64,000 nt of DNA, from contig OZ004582.1 in assembly GCA_963924555.1 (NCBI GenBank), positions 7,006,001-7,070,000 on the forward strand, written 5' to 3'. The notes beneath the pieces are model-generated. The model saw nothing but the letters and a program-made list of their open reading frames with translations. It was not told where the DNA came from and did not search any database. The stretch is from Crambe crambe (Eukaryota; Porifera; Demospongiae; Poecilosclerida; Crambeidae). Within the stretch, counting starts at the first letter, position 1; each line of letters begins with the position of its first letter. The position numbers and the translations under genes are program-made. This document shows, piece after piece, positions 15,520 through 28,810 of this stretch.

Positions 15520-16310
15520 GAACAAAGATTGATCCCATTTCCATCCTTCCATCCTTCTTGTTTCCTTACTTTTTTGAGCAATGGTCATTTTTTCATTTCA
15601 CCCTTATTGTATCATACATCATCATAATTATTCAGCAGTTTGTCTTAATTTTTTCTAAACTGTGAAATTCCGCAGTGTATGGCACGTATGTGGTGCGAGT
15701 TATACATAATCAGTATAACTCAATCAAATCAATTAGTTATTATTATGATAATCAGATTTATTATTGCTACTTTGCATGCATTCTCTGTCAGTGGCTGGAC
15801 ATCAACAGGTTTGTGCATGTCCATTATGGAGTCCCCGACTCCCAGTTTACATGGCACGGATCAGAATCCAGAGTAGTCCACGTGTAAACGCCTTCATCTG
15901 GATCGAAATCCAGGAATTGAATCCAGTATTCAACCCACATTCGGATGTGGATTCAATGCAGATTCAATTCCAATTTACTTTGATCGTTTACATGTAAAGT
16001 GGATTTGTATCTGGATTCTGATCTGGATAAGTGGTGCTGTGTAAATGCACTCCATAATAGACATACGGACACAAGACATATATTATCTTGCATACAGAAT
16101 GCACAGAATGGTCCCTATCCACTTTATGAGCTGATTTTTCTGTGTGTTTTTTTGTTATTGTTGTTTTCTGTTGTTGTTTTTGTTTTGTTTTTGATAATTG
16201 AGAGAAAAAGTTGTGGTGAATGATCATAATAAGCAAATAGACTTTTTTTATGTGCATATGTAATTAGGTAATCTGCTAGTGTCTTAAATGTGAAATTGGG
16301 TCAAAGGTTG
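15520..16310. other. Intergenic, no supported gene
   Basis: Short frames only; T-rich near 16140-16200. Around 15900-16035 the words GGATTCAAT, GAATCCAG and ATCTGGAT recur in both orientations, perhaps a decayed foldback. Confidence 0.4.
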
Positions 16311-16314
16311 GAGC

Positions 16315-16401
16315 AGATACATACATACATACATACATACATACATACATACATACATACATACATACGTACATACATACATACATACATACATACATAC
16401 A

Positions 16402-16430
<29 letters not shown>
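16315..16430. repeat. (ATAC)n microsatellite
   Basis: Nearly perfect tetranucleotide array of about 116 bases with one GTAC interruption near 16369. Confidence 0.95.
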
Positions 16431-16432
<2 letters not shown>

Positions 16433-16439
16433 CACAATG

Positions 16440-17240
16440 AAATCAGGTATGCCCCTTAAAAATGCAACATCAAGTGTTTATTGTTAAAGTTCGGCTTTAG
16501 TATCATCATACAAAACATGTGCACAATATCTACTCAGACAGTAATCATTGGTAATACATATTGACTGGTAGCAATGAAATCAGAGCCATGAATAAGATAT
16601 CTGCCATATATATACCAGGCCACTCAAGCAGCAACGCTAATCATAGGCGCAAATGATTGTGAATAATGCCTACAGGGCAAGCCCAGGGCAGATTCACAAG
16701 CGACGTTTGCCGCTCTGACACAGGTGGGGGGTGAAAACATGGTCACCTGCGCATTCAACTTCTTCCTAATAAGTCCTACGAAGGATACGGTCCTTTTCCA
16801 ATTATTGGTATAATTGGTAAGTAATTTTAAAAATGCCATATCGCGTGTTACACCTGGAATTTTAAATGGTGTCTCAAGAATGCATGAATCTTGGGATTTA
16901 TCATGTGATGGGGTATTATGGTATAGTTTTTAGAGTGACTAAATACATGGCTTTTTTAGAGTAATGTACACTGCACATAGCTATGCATGTGTTGTGGAAA
17001 CATCATGATGTCTTGGGACCAGTAATAACTATTCTGATTACACAGATGTCCTTAATTACGTAGCTATTAAATTTCAGGAGAGTTATTAAAAGGGGTACAG
17101 ACATGATAGATTATAGTGGTCATGTAGAGTGAAACCTTTGAATAATGACACCCAAGGACAATTGTTGATATGATATACACACCTCTCTACAAAAATGCTA
17201 GCAGGTCCAGCCCAACTAATTATTGAAAGGTTCCACTTTT
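16440..17240. other. Intergenic, no supported gene
   Basis: No convincing coding or RNA feature. A minus frame of 71 codons near 16624-16839 has no recognisable domain. Confidence 0.45.
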
Positions 17241-17246
17241 GCTAGC

Positions 17247-17604
<358 letters not shown>

Positions 17605-17609
17605 CTTAA

Positions 17610-18460
17610 GAGTAATGTCATAGCTTGTTGTGGTATTCTCTTACCTTGATCAAAAAAGATGAGAAGAGGAAGAAAGGATGAAACTATTTGTCTTAAAATG
17701 ACCACCAACTCTTATAGTATGTTATTATAGGCATCATCCTATTTGGCCTGTACGTAGATCAAATAAAGAAGTAAACAAGTAAACAAACAAACAAATAAAT
17801 AAACAACTAACATAACAATTATCACTGGGAATGAAAGAATGAATTAACCATGATCGACCCTAACCTATCAGTTATATTTATGTACAGATGTTATATTCAT
17901 GGAGCTGAAATTAATGCATGTATACTAAATGGAACTTTTAATTATAATCAGTTTTTTTGGAAGTGTTCTAATTAAAGGGATGTCCTCATTTCAGAACCTT
18001 TAAATGTGGGCACTCTTAGGACCAGAAGAAAGTGAGGGATGTCCTTCCTTTCAGGGGTGAATTGGCTAATAGGACGGAGAGAAATATCTTGATCTTTCAC
18101 ATATGTAATTTGAGTGGTTCACTGCTCAATGAGACACAGAAAGTGTCAGGAAAAAAATTTTTTTTTCAGAGATCGAGTCCACATTGAAGCTTAGGGGGAA
18201 TTCCTTAATCTCCCAATAATAATATCATACAAGTTTATTCTAACTGAGTGCAGGTCCCATGTTGATTGGAGCATAGGTCTCCCACGGCTAGGAAACTGCC
18301 TTTGGGACCTTGGAAAAAAATTAATTATCATCAGGAATATCGGATTATCAAAGAAACAAAGCGCTTTTGAAATTTGATGCCAATTAGCAACGCTAAGAGA
18401 AAAGAGACGCACAGCTAGCTAATTACTTGTTAATTACACAGTGGGCGAGATCTTTTCAGT
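17610..18460. other. Intergenic, no supported gene
   Basis: AT-rich with an AAACAAACAAATAAATAAAC stretch near 17780 and a dispersed repeat fragment at about 17965-18060 (ATTAAAGGGATGTCCTCATT). No gene seen. Confidence 0.5.
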
Positions 18461-18464
18461 CAGA

Positions 18465-18830
18465 CCATTCTCTTAATGAGATCCTTCTCTTAATGAGACC
18501 ATTTTCTTAATGAGATCCTTCTCTTAATGAGACCATTCTCTTAATGAGACCATTCTCTTAATGAGACCATTCTCTTAATGAGACCATTCTCTTAATGAGA
18601 CCATTCTCTTAATGAGACCATTTCTTAATGAGACTATACAGGCCACTCCACCATGTCCCAATAGCAGCTACTTCAACCTCCTAAAGAGACCACCTCTCTA
18701 TTAATGGAGAGCTCTGACATGCCTATTTGGTGGGAATAGGTTCCTTGAAGGCTGCTCCTTTTTTTGAGACAATTAAGGTCACTCCAACTACCATGTCCCA
18801 ACAGCACTCATTCCAGCTGCAGTGAAACCT
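18465..18830. repeat. 17-bp tandem array next to a dispersed repeat
   Basis: About nine head-to-tail copies of CATTCTCTTAATGAGAC (18465-18635). A copy of the family with GGCCACTCCACCATGTCCC follows, ending near a GTGAAACCTGTCTAATCAGG phrase. Confidence 0.9.
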
Positions 18831-18839
18831 GTCTAATCA

Positions 18840-21190
18840 GGTCTCTTGTGTCTAGCCATTTGTTTTTGATCAGATAAGAGGAAATTGCATAGAAAGTAAT
18901 GGCAAATAGAAATGCTTCATCAAAATGATCAAACGAATATTAACTCATCTGTTGCAGAATCTTATGGGTCCACCTCTCTCTAGCTTATCCATTTTTGCCA
19001 TAGCTATTACATACGTGATGTATGTCCCAACTGAAAACCTGCTCACTCTGATCACTTATAGGCCAGGAACAAGTAGTCTTAATATGGAAGTGGTCTCTTT
19101 AGGGAAGTCGAAACAGCTGGAAAATAGGTGCTGTTGGGGAATGGCAGATTGGAGATGTGATCTCATTACAGGGTGAGAGCCAAGTGTAAAACTTTACAAG
19201 AATTGTTCCAAACTTTTGTTGTGTATTTGACCTTCAAGGACATAGCTAGAATAAAGTGGCCAAAAATGAATGATATGTTTTATTTCTCCTGAGAACTTAA
19301 CGGTATTTGAAAGATTATGCTTCCCTTGACCTCTTGGGTGATATAATGGTAGTTCATCGGTGAATAAACTTAACCTTGTCTTGTTTATTTTAACTGCAAT
19401 TAAGTTACCATTGCACTTGAAAGAGGGAAAGATTTAGTAAAATGGATTACACGTTTAATATGTAAAAATATTGTGCGATCAAGTTTCACTGGACTGGAGA
19501 ATTATGGCCTCTGTGTGAGGCTCCAATCTATTCGCAATGCAGCTACAAAAGTTTGCATACAGCTTCACCATTGCACTCCAATTGAACCCTTTGCATATTT
19601 GCAGGTTTTGGTTTGTTTATCTACAAACAATACTAGTCATGGAGCTTCTGAATCACTCATGTGCAATAGAATGTTGGACCTATGTATCAAAGAAGTAGCT
19701 AAAGGATTTAAGTCATTGTCTATGGATTGAATTGTATTGCAACCATTGCTATTGCTACATAGTCATGCAAACATTGGTAGCTGTTACTATAATAACAAGA
19801 TTCTTTTAAATAAAAATGTCACGTAGGGATGGCCCCAAACTCTAGCTGGATAATTTACTATGACTGCAATCTACATGTAGCTGGATTATGTATGACTGCA
19901 GCATCATATCACCATTGCTAGCTATTGGGCTAAACTATGCACCTGCCACTGGCTATAGGCAAGCACAAGCTATAGATACACAAACTTATCACGATCATAG
20001 CTATTGCCAGGAGGAAAAAAAGTGTCCTGATTACTTGCAAAAGACTAGAGTGCATTATCATATTCCACTTTAAAGCTATCAATGGTTCAGTTATTATAAA
20101 TGTGACAGTTGTCAGTTGTTGTAAAATGTGACAGGGTCAAGTAATAGACACACCAATTGGCCACTTAATGACTCAAAATTGAGTGATTATTTTGCATGTA
20201 AGTAGGTAGGTAGCATACTTCAACTTTCACCACTGCAGCTTCTCTCAAATGCATGCATGCCAATCTCTAATGTGGACTGACTCCCCCCCTGATCGGATTT
20301 CAACTCAAGCAACACTGATACCACTTCTCTCAGTAGAGCTCTTGCATCACCAGGGCTTCCCCTTCTGTTCTATTGTAGATTGTGGGTTTCCTCTGGGATG
20401 AATTCTGATTGGAAGATAAGGAAAAATTTTGATGGATGAGCCAGGGCTGTCTTCCCTTGGACTTCCTCTGGAATGAGTTGTGTGTCCTGATTGGAGGATT
20501 TGCAATTTTTGAGAATGAACCATTAATAGTAGGTGCCCGCCCAGTATCAATAGTGTATTGGAATTGATCTGAAAACTTTCTTTGTAGCTGCTAAATTAAT
20601 ACACAAAAATTGAAAATCTTATACGTAGCTGCAAATGTAAGTAACAGTTTGCTTGCTTCTTACACAGTCATGAAATTATAATTATTATTATTGAATCTCA
20701 ATCTTATGTAGGAGGAAGAAAGGGAGGGTTGCCCAAAGGGAAATAGAGATACTATTATAGAATGACTTGTGAAACCAAAAGGTTGTCACCCAAAACTCAT
20801 AACTTTTGAGACTTTTTTTGAGTGTTTCAATTTTCCAGTCGAGTGGAGTGTGACCAGAATGTCACGACACAAAACAGCTAACTAACAGATTTTTAAGTGA
20901 AGTGGTGGGCCATTTATGATGGAACAAGTAACAGATGTATGTATGTATGTTGAGTGCAATCCTTGAAGTTTCATTTTTTCCCCCTTTGTATGTATATGAA
21001 GAGGCACTATAGCTGTGCTTCTCAAGAGTGCAAGTGGAAGCTTTGATAAAGGACATTCCGAAAAAGGACAAACCTCTCAACGAATACGTAAATTACTTCC
21101 AAAATAGAGGACAACCTCTCTATAAGGGACAAAAGGTTGGATCCCAATCATTACTATAGAGGTTTCACTGTTGTAGCTGTCCTACAGGAC
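18840..21190. other. Intergenic, no supported gene
   Basis: A dispersed repeat in inverse orientation lies at about 19085-19170. An 85-codon frame at 19473-19730 has no domain I recognise. A GGACAACCTCTC-class repeat ends near 21170 in GAGGTTTCACTG. Confidence 0.45.
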
Positions 21191-21194
21191 ATGT

Positions 21195-21520
21195 GAAAAC
21201 ACAAATCACATGATCTGTAACCAATCAGATCCTCTGAAATAATGAATGTAACATTTAACTCTGATAAGCATGCTTTGCAGGAAAGAAATCACATAGCCTG
21301 TAGCCAATCAGAAATACAAATGCAACATTTGACTCTGATAAGTATGCTCTTTTGCGGGAAAGAGATCACATACATATACGTACGTAACCTGTAGCCAATC
21401 AAAAAATGTAACATTCAACTTTGATAAGCATGCTGTGCAGGAAAGAGATCACATAACCTGTAGCCAATCAGAAATATAAATGCAATATTTGACTCTGATA
21501 AGTATTTTTTGCGGGAAAGA
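21195..21520. repeat. Tandem repeat, about 80 bp, 4 copies
   Basis: Four copies contain ATCACATA, CCTGTAGCCAATCAG, AACATTTGACTCTGATAAG and GCAGGAAAGA. Each copy carries a CCAAT core, so the array presents four regularly spaced CCAAT boxes. Confidence 0.85.
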
Positions 21521-23330
21521 GTTATCACATGCATGAGATATTGCGATAAATGCTAGCAGCCGCACCATTAGGTACAACAACACAGTTAAAAAACAACAAC
21601 ACATAGACAGCTGTGGATTGTAAACTGATCTAATCTGCATAAATATCACTAAAACCTCATCGGTTTTTTCGAAGTGGCTGCAGGGCAGACATATGAGTGG
21701 CTCAATTATTCGTTAAGTTCTTTGCGGAGACATAGAGATGGAGAAGTGTGATAGTAAAGCTTGGGAAGTTATGATAGCCATGACCACATACCCAATAAGC
21801 ACTACCAAGTAATTGAGTGACTGGATTTGCTGTGATAATAACAGCTCAGCTTGTTTTGATAGTTGAGTAGTGTCCAACCACAAGCCACTGTGTGTGTCTG
21901 TATGTTTATGCGCATAATAACATACACCTGCATACTGATTGGAGCGGATCCACCAAGATCCAAAAAACAACAATAACAAACATTTATACGTAATGGCTGG
22001 TGGGTTCTAATTGGACACAGGACAGCAGCTACATGTACATCCCAAGTAGGAATCAAATATTAGACTGGCCAATTTGGCTCACCATAACTCACGACTACTA
22101 ATGGCCGTGGTTTAGAAATTCAGTGTAGAGATAGTCTAACCATTATAGAACACATGATAGACGTTTGGAACGAATTTATCAAAGCATATTGGAGAAATTC
22201 AATTAAGCTAATAAACAATTATTATATGGACTGTCACATGTACTGTATTAATATATATTATGCATACATGTATGTATAGACATCTGCTTTTCAGGAATTC
22301 ACAATGAGAGGTCAGTACATCCAGAGATTTCTTAATTAGGTGGAGCAAAAAATAGTGTCAGCATACATAATATCAGATTTCATTCACCAATAGAATATCA
22401 CTTCAAATTGGTGATTCATGCATGTTAATGCTAAATTAATTACCTACAGCTCAGTTATAATTAATTTAAACACTTATTTTTGCAGTACATAACAAGATAT
22501 AAAAATATTTTAATAATGAAATTATAGTATGATAGTATGAGATACTTTACTTTGGCCCAATTCAATCCCATGGATGATTTGATCTCAAAACAAATGATTA
22601 TTTTAAATCAACATCTTCACAATGAAATAGTAACACCAGATGGTACGATCTTCATCAGATGACATTGTTTCCATGGTAATTACACTCTGAACTAATTCAA
22701 TTCAGTTCAGTGAATTGTTCTGTTAATCTTATACGGTAAACAAAGAGAAAATGAAGTCGTACAAGGCATAAAATAAAAACTATGGATAGATATGCAATAT
22801 AATCAACTTCAGTATTTTAATCCCAATAGTGAATCTCAAGTTCAGCAAAATTCAGCTGATCATGAAATTCAATTTGACTAATCTCAAATTCAACACTGTT
22901 TCAGTGCACATAGTTAATACCTCAACACCCATGGATCGAAAATGCATCAGTACTTAAATCAAAATCACATATGTAATTTTTGTGGACTTCCATTTCTCTG
23001 GACCAATGAAATAAGTGTAATTCATCTACATGTATGTCCCATTGCCCCATTGCAATATTTCACCACTGAAGCAAGGACATGAAAAAAGGATATTTCTCTA
23101 ATCAGGACACTTTCCTCTATTATAAGCACCCCTAAAATAAGCTAATCAGGACATTTTTCTCTATTACACTTTTCTCTATTAAAAGCACCCCTAAAATAAA
23201 GGACACCTCTCTAATCAGGACACAAAGGATACCAGGGGACCTCTCCTCTAGTCAGGACACTTTTCCTCTACAAAAGTGCTCCTTTGAAAGCCTCCAGCAA
23301 AAGCATGGAGTCATGGGGTCATGGTATAGA

Positions 23331-23364
23331 GGAAGTGAGGTGAGGTGAGGTGAGGTGAGGTGAG
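23331..23364. repeat. (GAGGT)n microsatellite
   Basis: About six tandem copies of GAGGT within a G-rich context. Confidence 0.85.
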
Positions 23365-23580
23365 TTGTCTCGGCTGAAATTATAGTCCAGATCCCAGGGT
23401 CATGGTCAGTCAATGACCCCTCATTAAACTTTGACCTCACACATAACAATGGATTGGTATCATACATGTAGCAAATGTTTATGATGAGGATAGAATGTGG
23501 TCGATCAATTTACCAACCAGCCATGGAGAAAATATCCAAGTCAGGAGGTACTCATTTACTGTACAACATTATCTTTTGTG

Positions 23581-23582
<2 letters not shown>

Positions 23583-23612
<30 letters not shown>
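23583..23612. repeat. (ATT)n microsatellite
   Basis: About ten ATT units. Confidence 0.9.
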
Positions 23613-26394
23613 CATACATTGTCGGCACGGGTATTGATATAATGTGTAGCTGCGCACGAAACAATTAAACACTTGAAGTCTGAATCTACCAGCTGCAACT
23701 TGCTCACTTAGAGACATAATAAGCGCAGACTTGTGTCTTTCCCAATTTCCATGATCTGCGAGATATTATTGGATAGCAATTGATCCAATATGAAGCATTA
23801 TCATAGCTAAGTGTTATGACTCCAACTCTTCCTCTGTGTGACATGAATTCCTGCTACTGTACTGTTGCAATCATCACAACTTTTCACAACAGACTATGCT
23901 TTGCTCTGACTCTGCTCCAAGGGCCTGAAGGTTTCTAAGTCCCAGCCCGTAGATTCTATTTGCCAAGTGTCTAACTATTATTATTACTTCCATGCCTGCC
24001 ATACACCTCCTATTTCGAACTAAAATTAAGTGAACCCCTATTATTGGCTAGATAATTAATCAAACTGAAATTCAACATGCCATGATTCAGATTTTTTGTA
24101 TTGTACTACATATGTATATACTATTAAAGTACCTCTATGATACTTTTATCACTAATAATTCAATTCAATAAACACTTGACAGCTTCCTTCAGCTTATCAT
24201 TTCCTCCAGCTAATATTATTATTCTAATATTTCTCAGTTTTCATAGCACCATTGGACGCTGGCACGTACACCTGTGTCTCAGGATCCCTTGATGCTAATC
24301 CAATAAAGAACCGATCACTTCATTTTCGCACCTTTGCGGTTACGCTCCTGCAACCTTTTACAACACTGTCTCTCTACCTCAAGCTCCCAAGACACTCATT
24401 GAATTAGCACCAATCAGCTAAGCTGCTCTCAGCTGTATGCACTGCGTGAAATCCAAAACCACTTGAGGATTGGTTGGTATGCTTCTCTTTCCGGTTAGAG
24501 TTCTCTATGGAATTAAAAAGAGGTTAGGCTGATGGTATCGGTACTAGTTACTCGATAGGTGTGATGTTAATACTGATAGTTATTATGAATACTCGATGGT
24601 CATGGGATAGTCTATGCTGGTAGACTAACAATTCATATTAACTGTAGTGATATCAAGTGTCATAATCTTAACAGTATCCAAATAGTTGTCTTTATGCTGA
24701 TCACATATGTACGTAGAGCCTACTGATCAAGTCGCATGTGGAACATTCAACTCATGTACACCATGCATGGCCTCAGACACACTACACAAATACGTAGACT
24801 TTAGCAGTATTAGTTTAACATCATCCTCTATGCTGAGAGTTTTCGTGGGGTAATTAAATATTTCATGGATTTGTGATTTTGGTATTAGGTGGTTGACACC
24901 CTAGCCTTTTTTTCCAAAAAGAATTTCCCAGTTCTGCTACTCCAATTAACTTGACTATAGTCATCATCAATATGATTTTCACTGCAGATGGCTAGGATAT
25001 AAAGTTTATTAGGTAGGATGCTTCCCTGCACAACATCAATGCGTTTAGTCCGCAAATCGATTAACTCAATCAGGTAGAGATCAAAGCGAAGAGAAGTGAG
25101 ACTCATAGAGAGATAACGTGACAAACAGACTATCAGGAATTTTATTCTCGGACATACCCTAATGACTGTGGTTGAGCATGCTGACCATTATCTATCAAGG
25201 ATGGAGGACCCTTGACCATTTCAAAGAGCAGGGAACACATAATAGTATATGAATGTGTCTGCCTACCTTCACACATCCTCATGCTTATGAAGCCACATGG
25301 AAGGAGTAGCTATACACCATGGTCTGAAGCCATGGAAAGAGTATTATGGTATCATCTTGACTTGTTGGAACCTCTGATAATTAATCAAAGGATCCTCTAA
25401 GAAGAGGACAACCTCCTAACAAAGGACACTCCCTTTCCCATAATAATCTTATAGCATTAGTATGTTTTTTTTTTAACCTCCAAGAAAAGGATAACCTCTC
25501 TGATCCCAAAGTGTCATTTAATTGGAGGTTACATTAATAATAATGGACACTTGGGACCCAGCCTTTTGTCCTTTGTAGTCGGCTAGAGTTTGTCCTCTTT
25601 TGGGGGTTATTTTATATACAAAGACTGTCCTTTACTGAGAGAGGTTTGTCCTAGCTCTTTCAGGAGATATACTTTGTGATATCAATACATAATCTTCCTA
25701 CATACTCTAGCTCCCCATGCTTTGAAGCCATGGAAACAGTATATCCTGGACGATTAATGATTTTCCACACCTTATGATGAGCCTACACTCACATAAACCC
25801 ATCCTTTGAAGTCATGGAAACAGTATAGCTACATCCTTAACGATTAATCACATTAGATTCTAATCTCTACCATATTATGCTGTGCAGACATACCACATCA
25901 GGGCTTCAAGTGGGGGATATTGTATACCATAGCATGATATTATGTTGATGTCTGGTGAGTTATGGCGTAGACAGTGCATGCTTGAGTAGGCGAACACATG
26001 CTACTGCATGTTGAGGCTTTTTATTCTGCAAAAAAGCACACACACACATGTCAGCGTGGCTGTCCAGACTAACCGGATGCCTCTGTACATAGAAACCAAT
26101 GGCAACTTCAGAGAGAAAGGCTGGGAAATCGAGCTCAGATTGGGCTCTGTTTTCACTGGGCATAATAATGGTATTTGGGTTAATGCCACGACCGAATCAC
26201 TTGTTTTTCTGCAAAATATTTTGTCTTCAACCGAGTCGTAATGTTGTTGATAGCTATGCAGTACAGTGTATTTCTGGAATTATTCACATTGCAATGTGAG
26301 AAAATTGCATTACAGTTTGGATTCTCAAGTCATAATCAAATGAATAAAGTGTCGCATGTTGTCCAAATGAAGACCGCATCTCCTCAAGGTGATA

Positions 26395-26875
26395 CTTTAT
26401 CCACATCAAGAAGTCACAGAACTAGATCATGTTCAGTTTCTTTGTCATGCATTGAAGCATTCTGTATCTCTTCAATAATCAGGTGACTCTTTCATATGTG
26501 CTGCATCAAGGAATCACAAAACTAGATCATGTTCAGTTTCTTTGTCATGCAGTGGAGCATTCATTATTGCATGTTGTCAAGTCAATTATCTCTATCATGT
26601 GGCTCTTCCATATCTGCTTCAAGAGGTCACAAAATTAGATCTATCAAGAAGTCATGGAACTGTATTATGCTCATGCAGTGAAGCATTCATCAACCAGTTA
26701 ACAATAAACAGTATCTCTTTGATATTCAACCAGGTGACTCTTCCATATCTTTATTAAGAGGTTACAGAATCAAATTATGCTCAGTTTTGCATTGGAGCAT
26801 TCACCAACTACTGATTATGTGACAGTTCTATCTGCATTAAGCAAGAGGTCACAGAACTCAACTTCTTCCCCTGCA
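26395..26875. repeat. Degenerate long tandem repeat, about 110-130 bp unit
   Basis: Four to five imperfect copies contain TCAAGAAGTCACAGAACTAG, TCATGTTCAGTTTC, ATGCAGTGAAGCATTCAT and CAGGTGACTCTTCCATATCT. Frames across it are chance products of the repeat. Confidence 0.75.
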
Positions 26876-26879
26876 GTGT

Positions 26880-27780
26880 TTAGCTATCGTATGTACGTAT
26901 GTATATAAAGGGGACGACTCTTAATGTATGCAGTTTTGAACCAGAACAATGTCCTAGCTCTCCTTGAGGTCACTAGTGGATTCACACATAACCACATTGA
27001 GTGATACCAATGTATACAGCTCTGAACAATGAACACACTTGGGACTCAGCATTTTGTTCTTAAAAGAGAGGTTGTCCTCTTTTGGATATTATTTTGTTTA
27101 GAGTGTATAATTATACAAAGGTAATATACGTATAGCATTTTCATGCATCCTTTTACCATGCCAATGGCGGCCACAATCTCCATAAAGCATAATACTAATT
27201 GTGCACCAAGCCATTGGCATAGTGAAAGGATGCATTGCAAATTAACGCTCAATACAGAGATTGTTCTTTGTTCTTCAGAGTGTCTTGTATTCCTTTATTG
27301 GAGGTTCCACAATACCTCTAGTAGTTGCAATTCTGCAGGCTATTAAATCTTCTTCCTATTATAGTTGTTACACTCTAATGAGTATGACCAATTTTCCGGA
27401 AAATTAGAATATAATTGTGGTCATTGACTATCAAAGTAATGTCATTAGTTGTCTAAACTTTACTACAATTAATTGGATTAATTAGTATATTGGATATGTT
27501 ATCACTCAATTAGATTAATTAGAATCATTAGAATCATTACCACAAAAATTTTCAGCTAAGAAATATATATACATTGAGACCAGAAGAAAGTGTCCTGATT
27601 ATACAGGTATCCTGATAGAGAGGTGTCCTGATTATAGAGGTGTCCTGATTATAGAGGTGTCCTTATTAAGGGTTACACAAAAATAGTAATTATTCTTAGT
27701 CCCTGCTCATAATGAAAATTAATATCACACGATATAATTATTACACTTAAGTCTGCTGGGATTTGCAATAATAATTAGCT
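26880..27780. other. Intergenic, no supported gene
   Basis: Contains GGACAACCTCTC-class fragments near 27040-27080 and three tandem GGTGTCCTGATTATAGA copies at about 27585-27665. Confidence 0.5.
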
Positions 27781-27783
27781 ATA

Positions 27784-27984
27784 TAAGGTAAAGCAGGGCT
27801 ATTCTGTAGGTTCAAATATTTCTGAAACTACTGAGACTTCTGAGCTCAATGTTAGAGGATATAGCTAATCTACTATAATAGTAGAATATATCTTTCAAAA
27901 TAGAGCTCGTAAGCTCGTGGAGTTTTGAAAATATTTGACCCTATAGAATAGCCCCGCCATTTGAAATAGCCCTGCTTTGCCTTA
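27784..27984. mobile_element. MITE-like foldback element, about 200 bp
   Basis: The outer ends TAAGGTAAAGCAGGGCTATT (27784) and AATAGCCCTGCTTTGCCTTA (27984) are inverted copies. Inside, TCAAATATTT recurs in inverse beside GGGCTATTCT and AGAATAGCCC. There is no coding capacity, so this is probably a non-autonomous DNA element. Confidence 0.75.
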
Positions 27985-28810
27985 GTTACTTGTGATTAGA
28001 CTCTGAAGGTGGAATTAAGTGTCACTTACGAAGTAAATTTAAGTAACAGCTATTATTTTAAATTCCACTGAAAAGTTTTGGTACATGATTCATTTGTGGG
28101 TCCATTGTACTTCCTCTTACAAAAATTACTGGGGAATTGTTTTGTGATCTCATTTAGAACTGAAACTACGTGGGGAAAAAAATTAAATCTCCAAATATGG
28201 TCTTACCAAAGAGCAGACAGTAGCTATCACCTGCTCAGATCCACACCAAGAATGCAAATAATCTCCTGCCATCCCTCGGTTCTTACTTCATCTTATGATA
28301 TTACCTGTTAATTATGATATGAGACATGCTCAACAGGTATTGTAAAGGTTTTTTTTTCCTAAGAGGTTTGTCTGGAACCAAGCTGATTGATTCTGTGAAT
28401 TAACATAAAATCACTTACCAGACCAACATATTTGGTATAATGAAAATATTCTACTGAAGACATGAGAGGCTGCATAATTAGTGCAGCCAACATAATTGCT
28501 TTATACTGATGACGACCCTGTACCTCATCAGGTCGGTAAAGGGTATTGGGTATTCATATGAAAGCCACAATTTTTTTCTTTATGCCAGCTCAAACCCTTT
28601 ACCAACTAGCCTAAGGACATCCATAGTCTCACACACTCACACTCTCCCAAGAGTGTGAGAGTCTGGCCCGAATTGTAGTCTAATGTAGTACTCCAAATTT
28701 CCAAGTTCCCAACTATAAACTATAAATCTCATGAACATAGCTACTCTCAGTTGCTAGGTAAAAAAAGTGTCACATACAAAATTACTACCTACACTCATGG
28801 AAGTGTAGTT

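Larger units (their letters stand above)
21530..26390. other. Long intergenic stretch, no supported gene
   Basis: AT-rich, with short frames on both strands that lack recognisable domains. Dispersed CTCTAATCAGGACAC repeats occupy about 23085-23275 and GGACAACCTCTC repeats about 25385-25660. A short GAGGT array lies at 23331-23364 and an ATT array at 23583-23612. Confidence 0.5.

Noticed and set aside
19473..19730. 85-codon + frame as a gene
   Set aside because: No recognisable motif, no splice partners and ordinary length for chance in this DNA.
25960..26241. Overlapping frames on both strands near 26.1 kb
   Set aside because: Both strands give similar-length frames without domains and neither shows convincing splice joints, so coding status cannot be supported.
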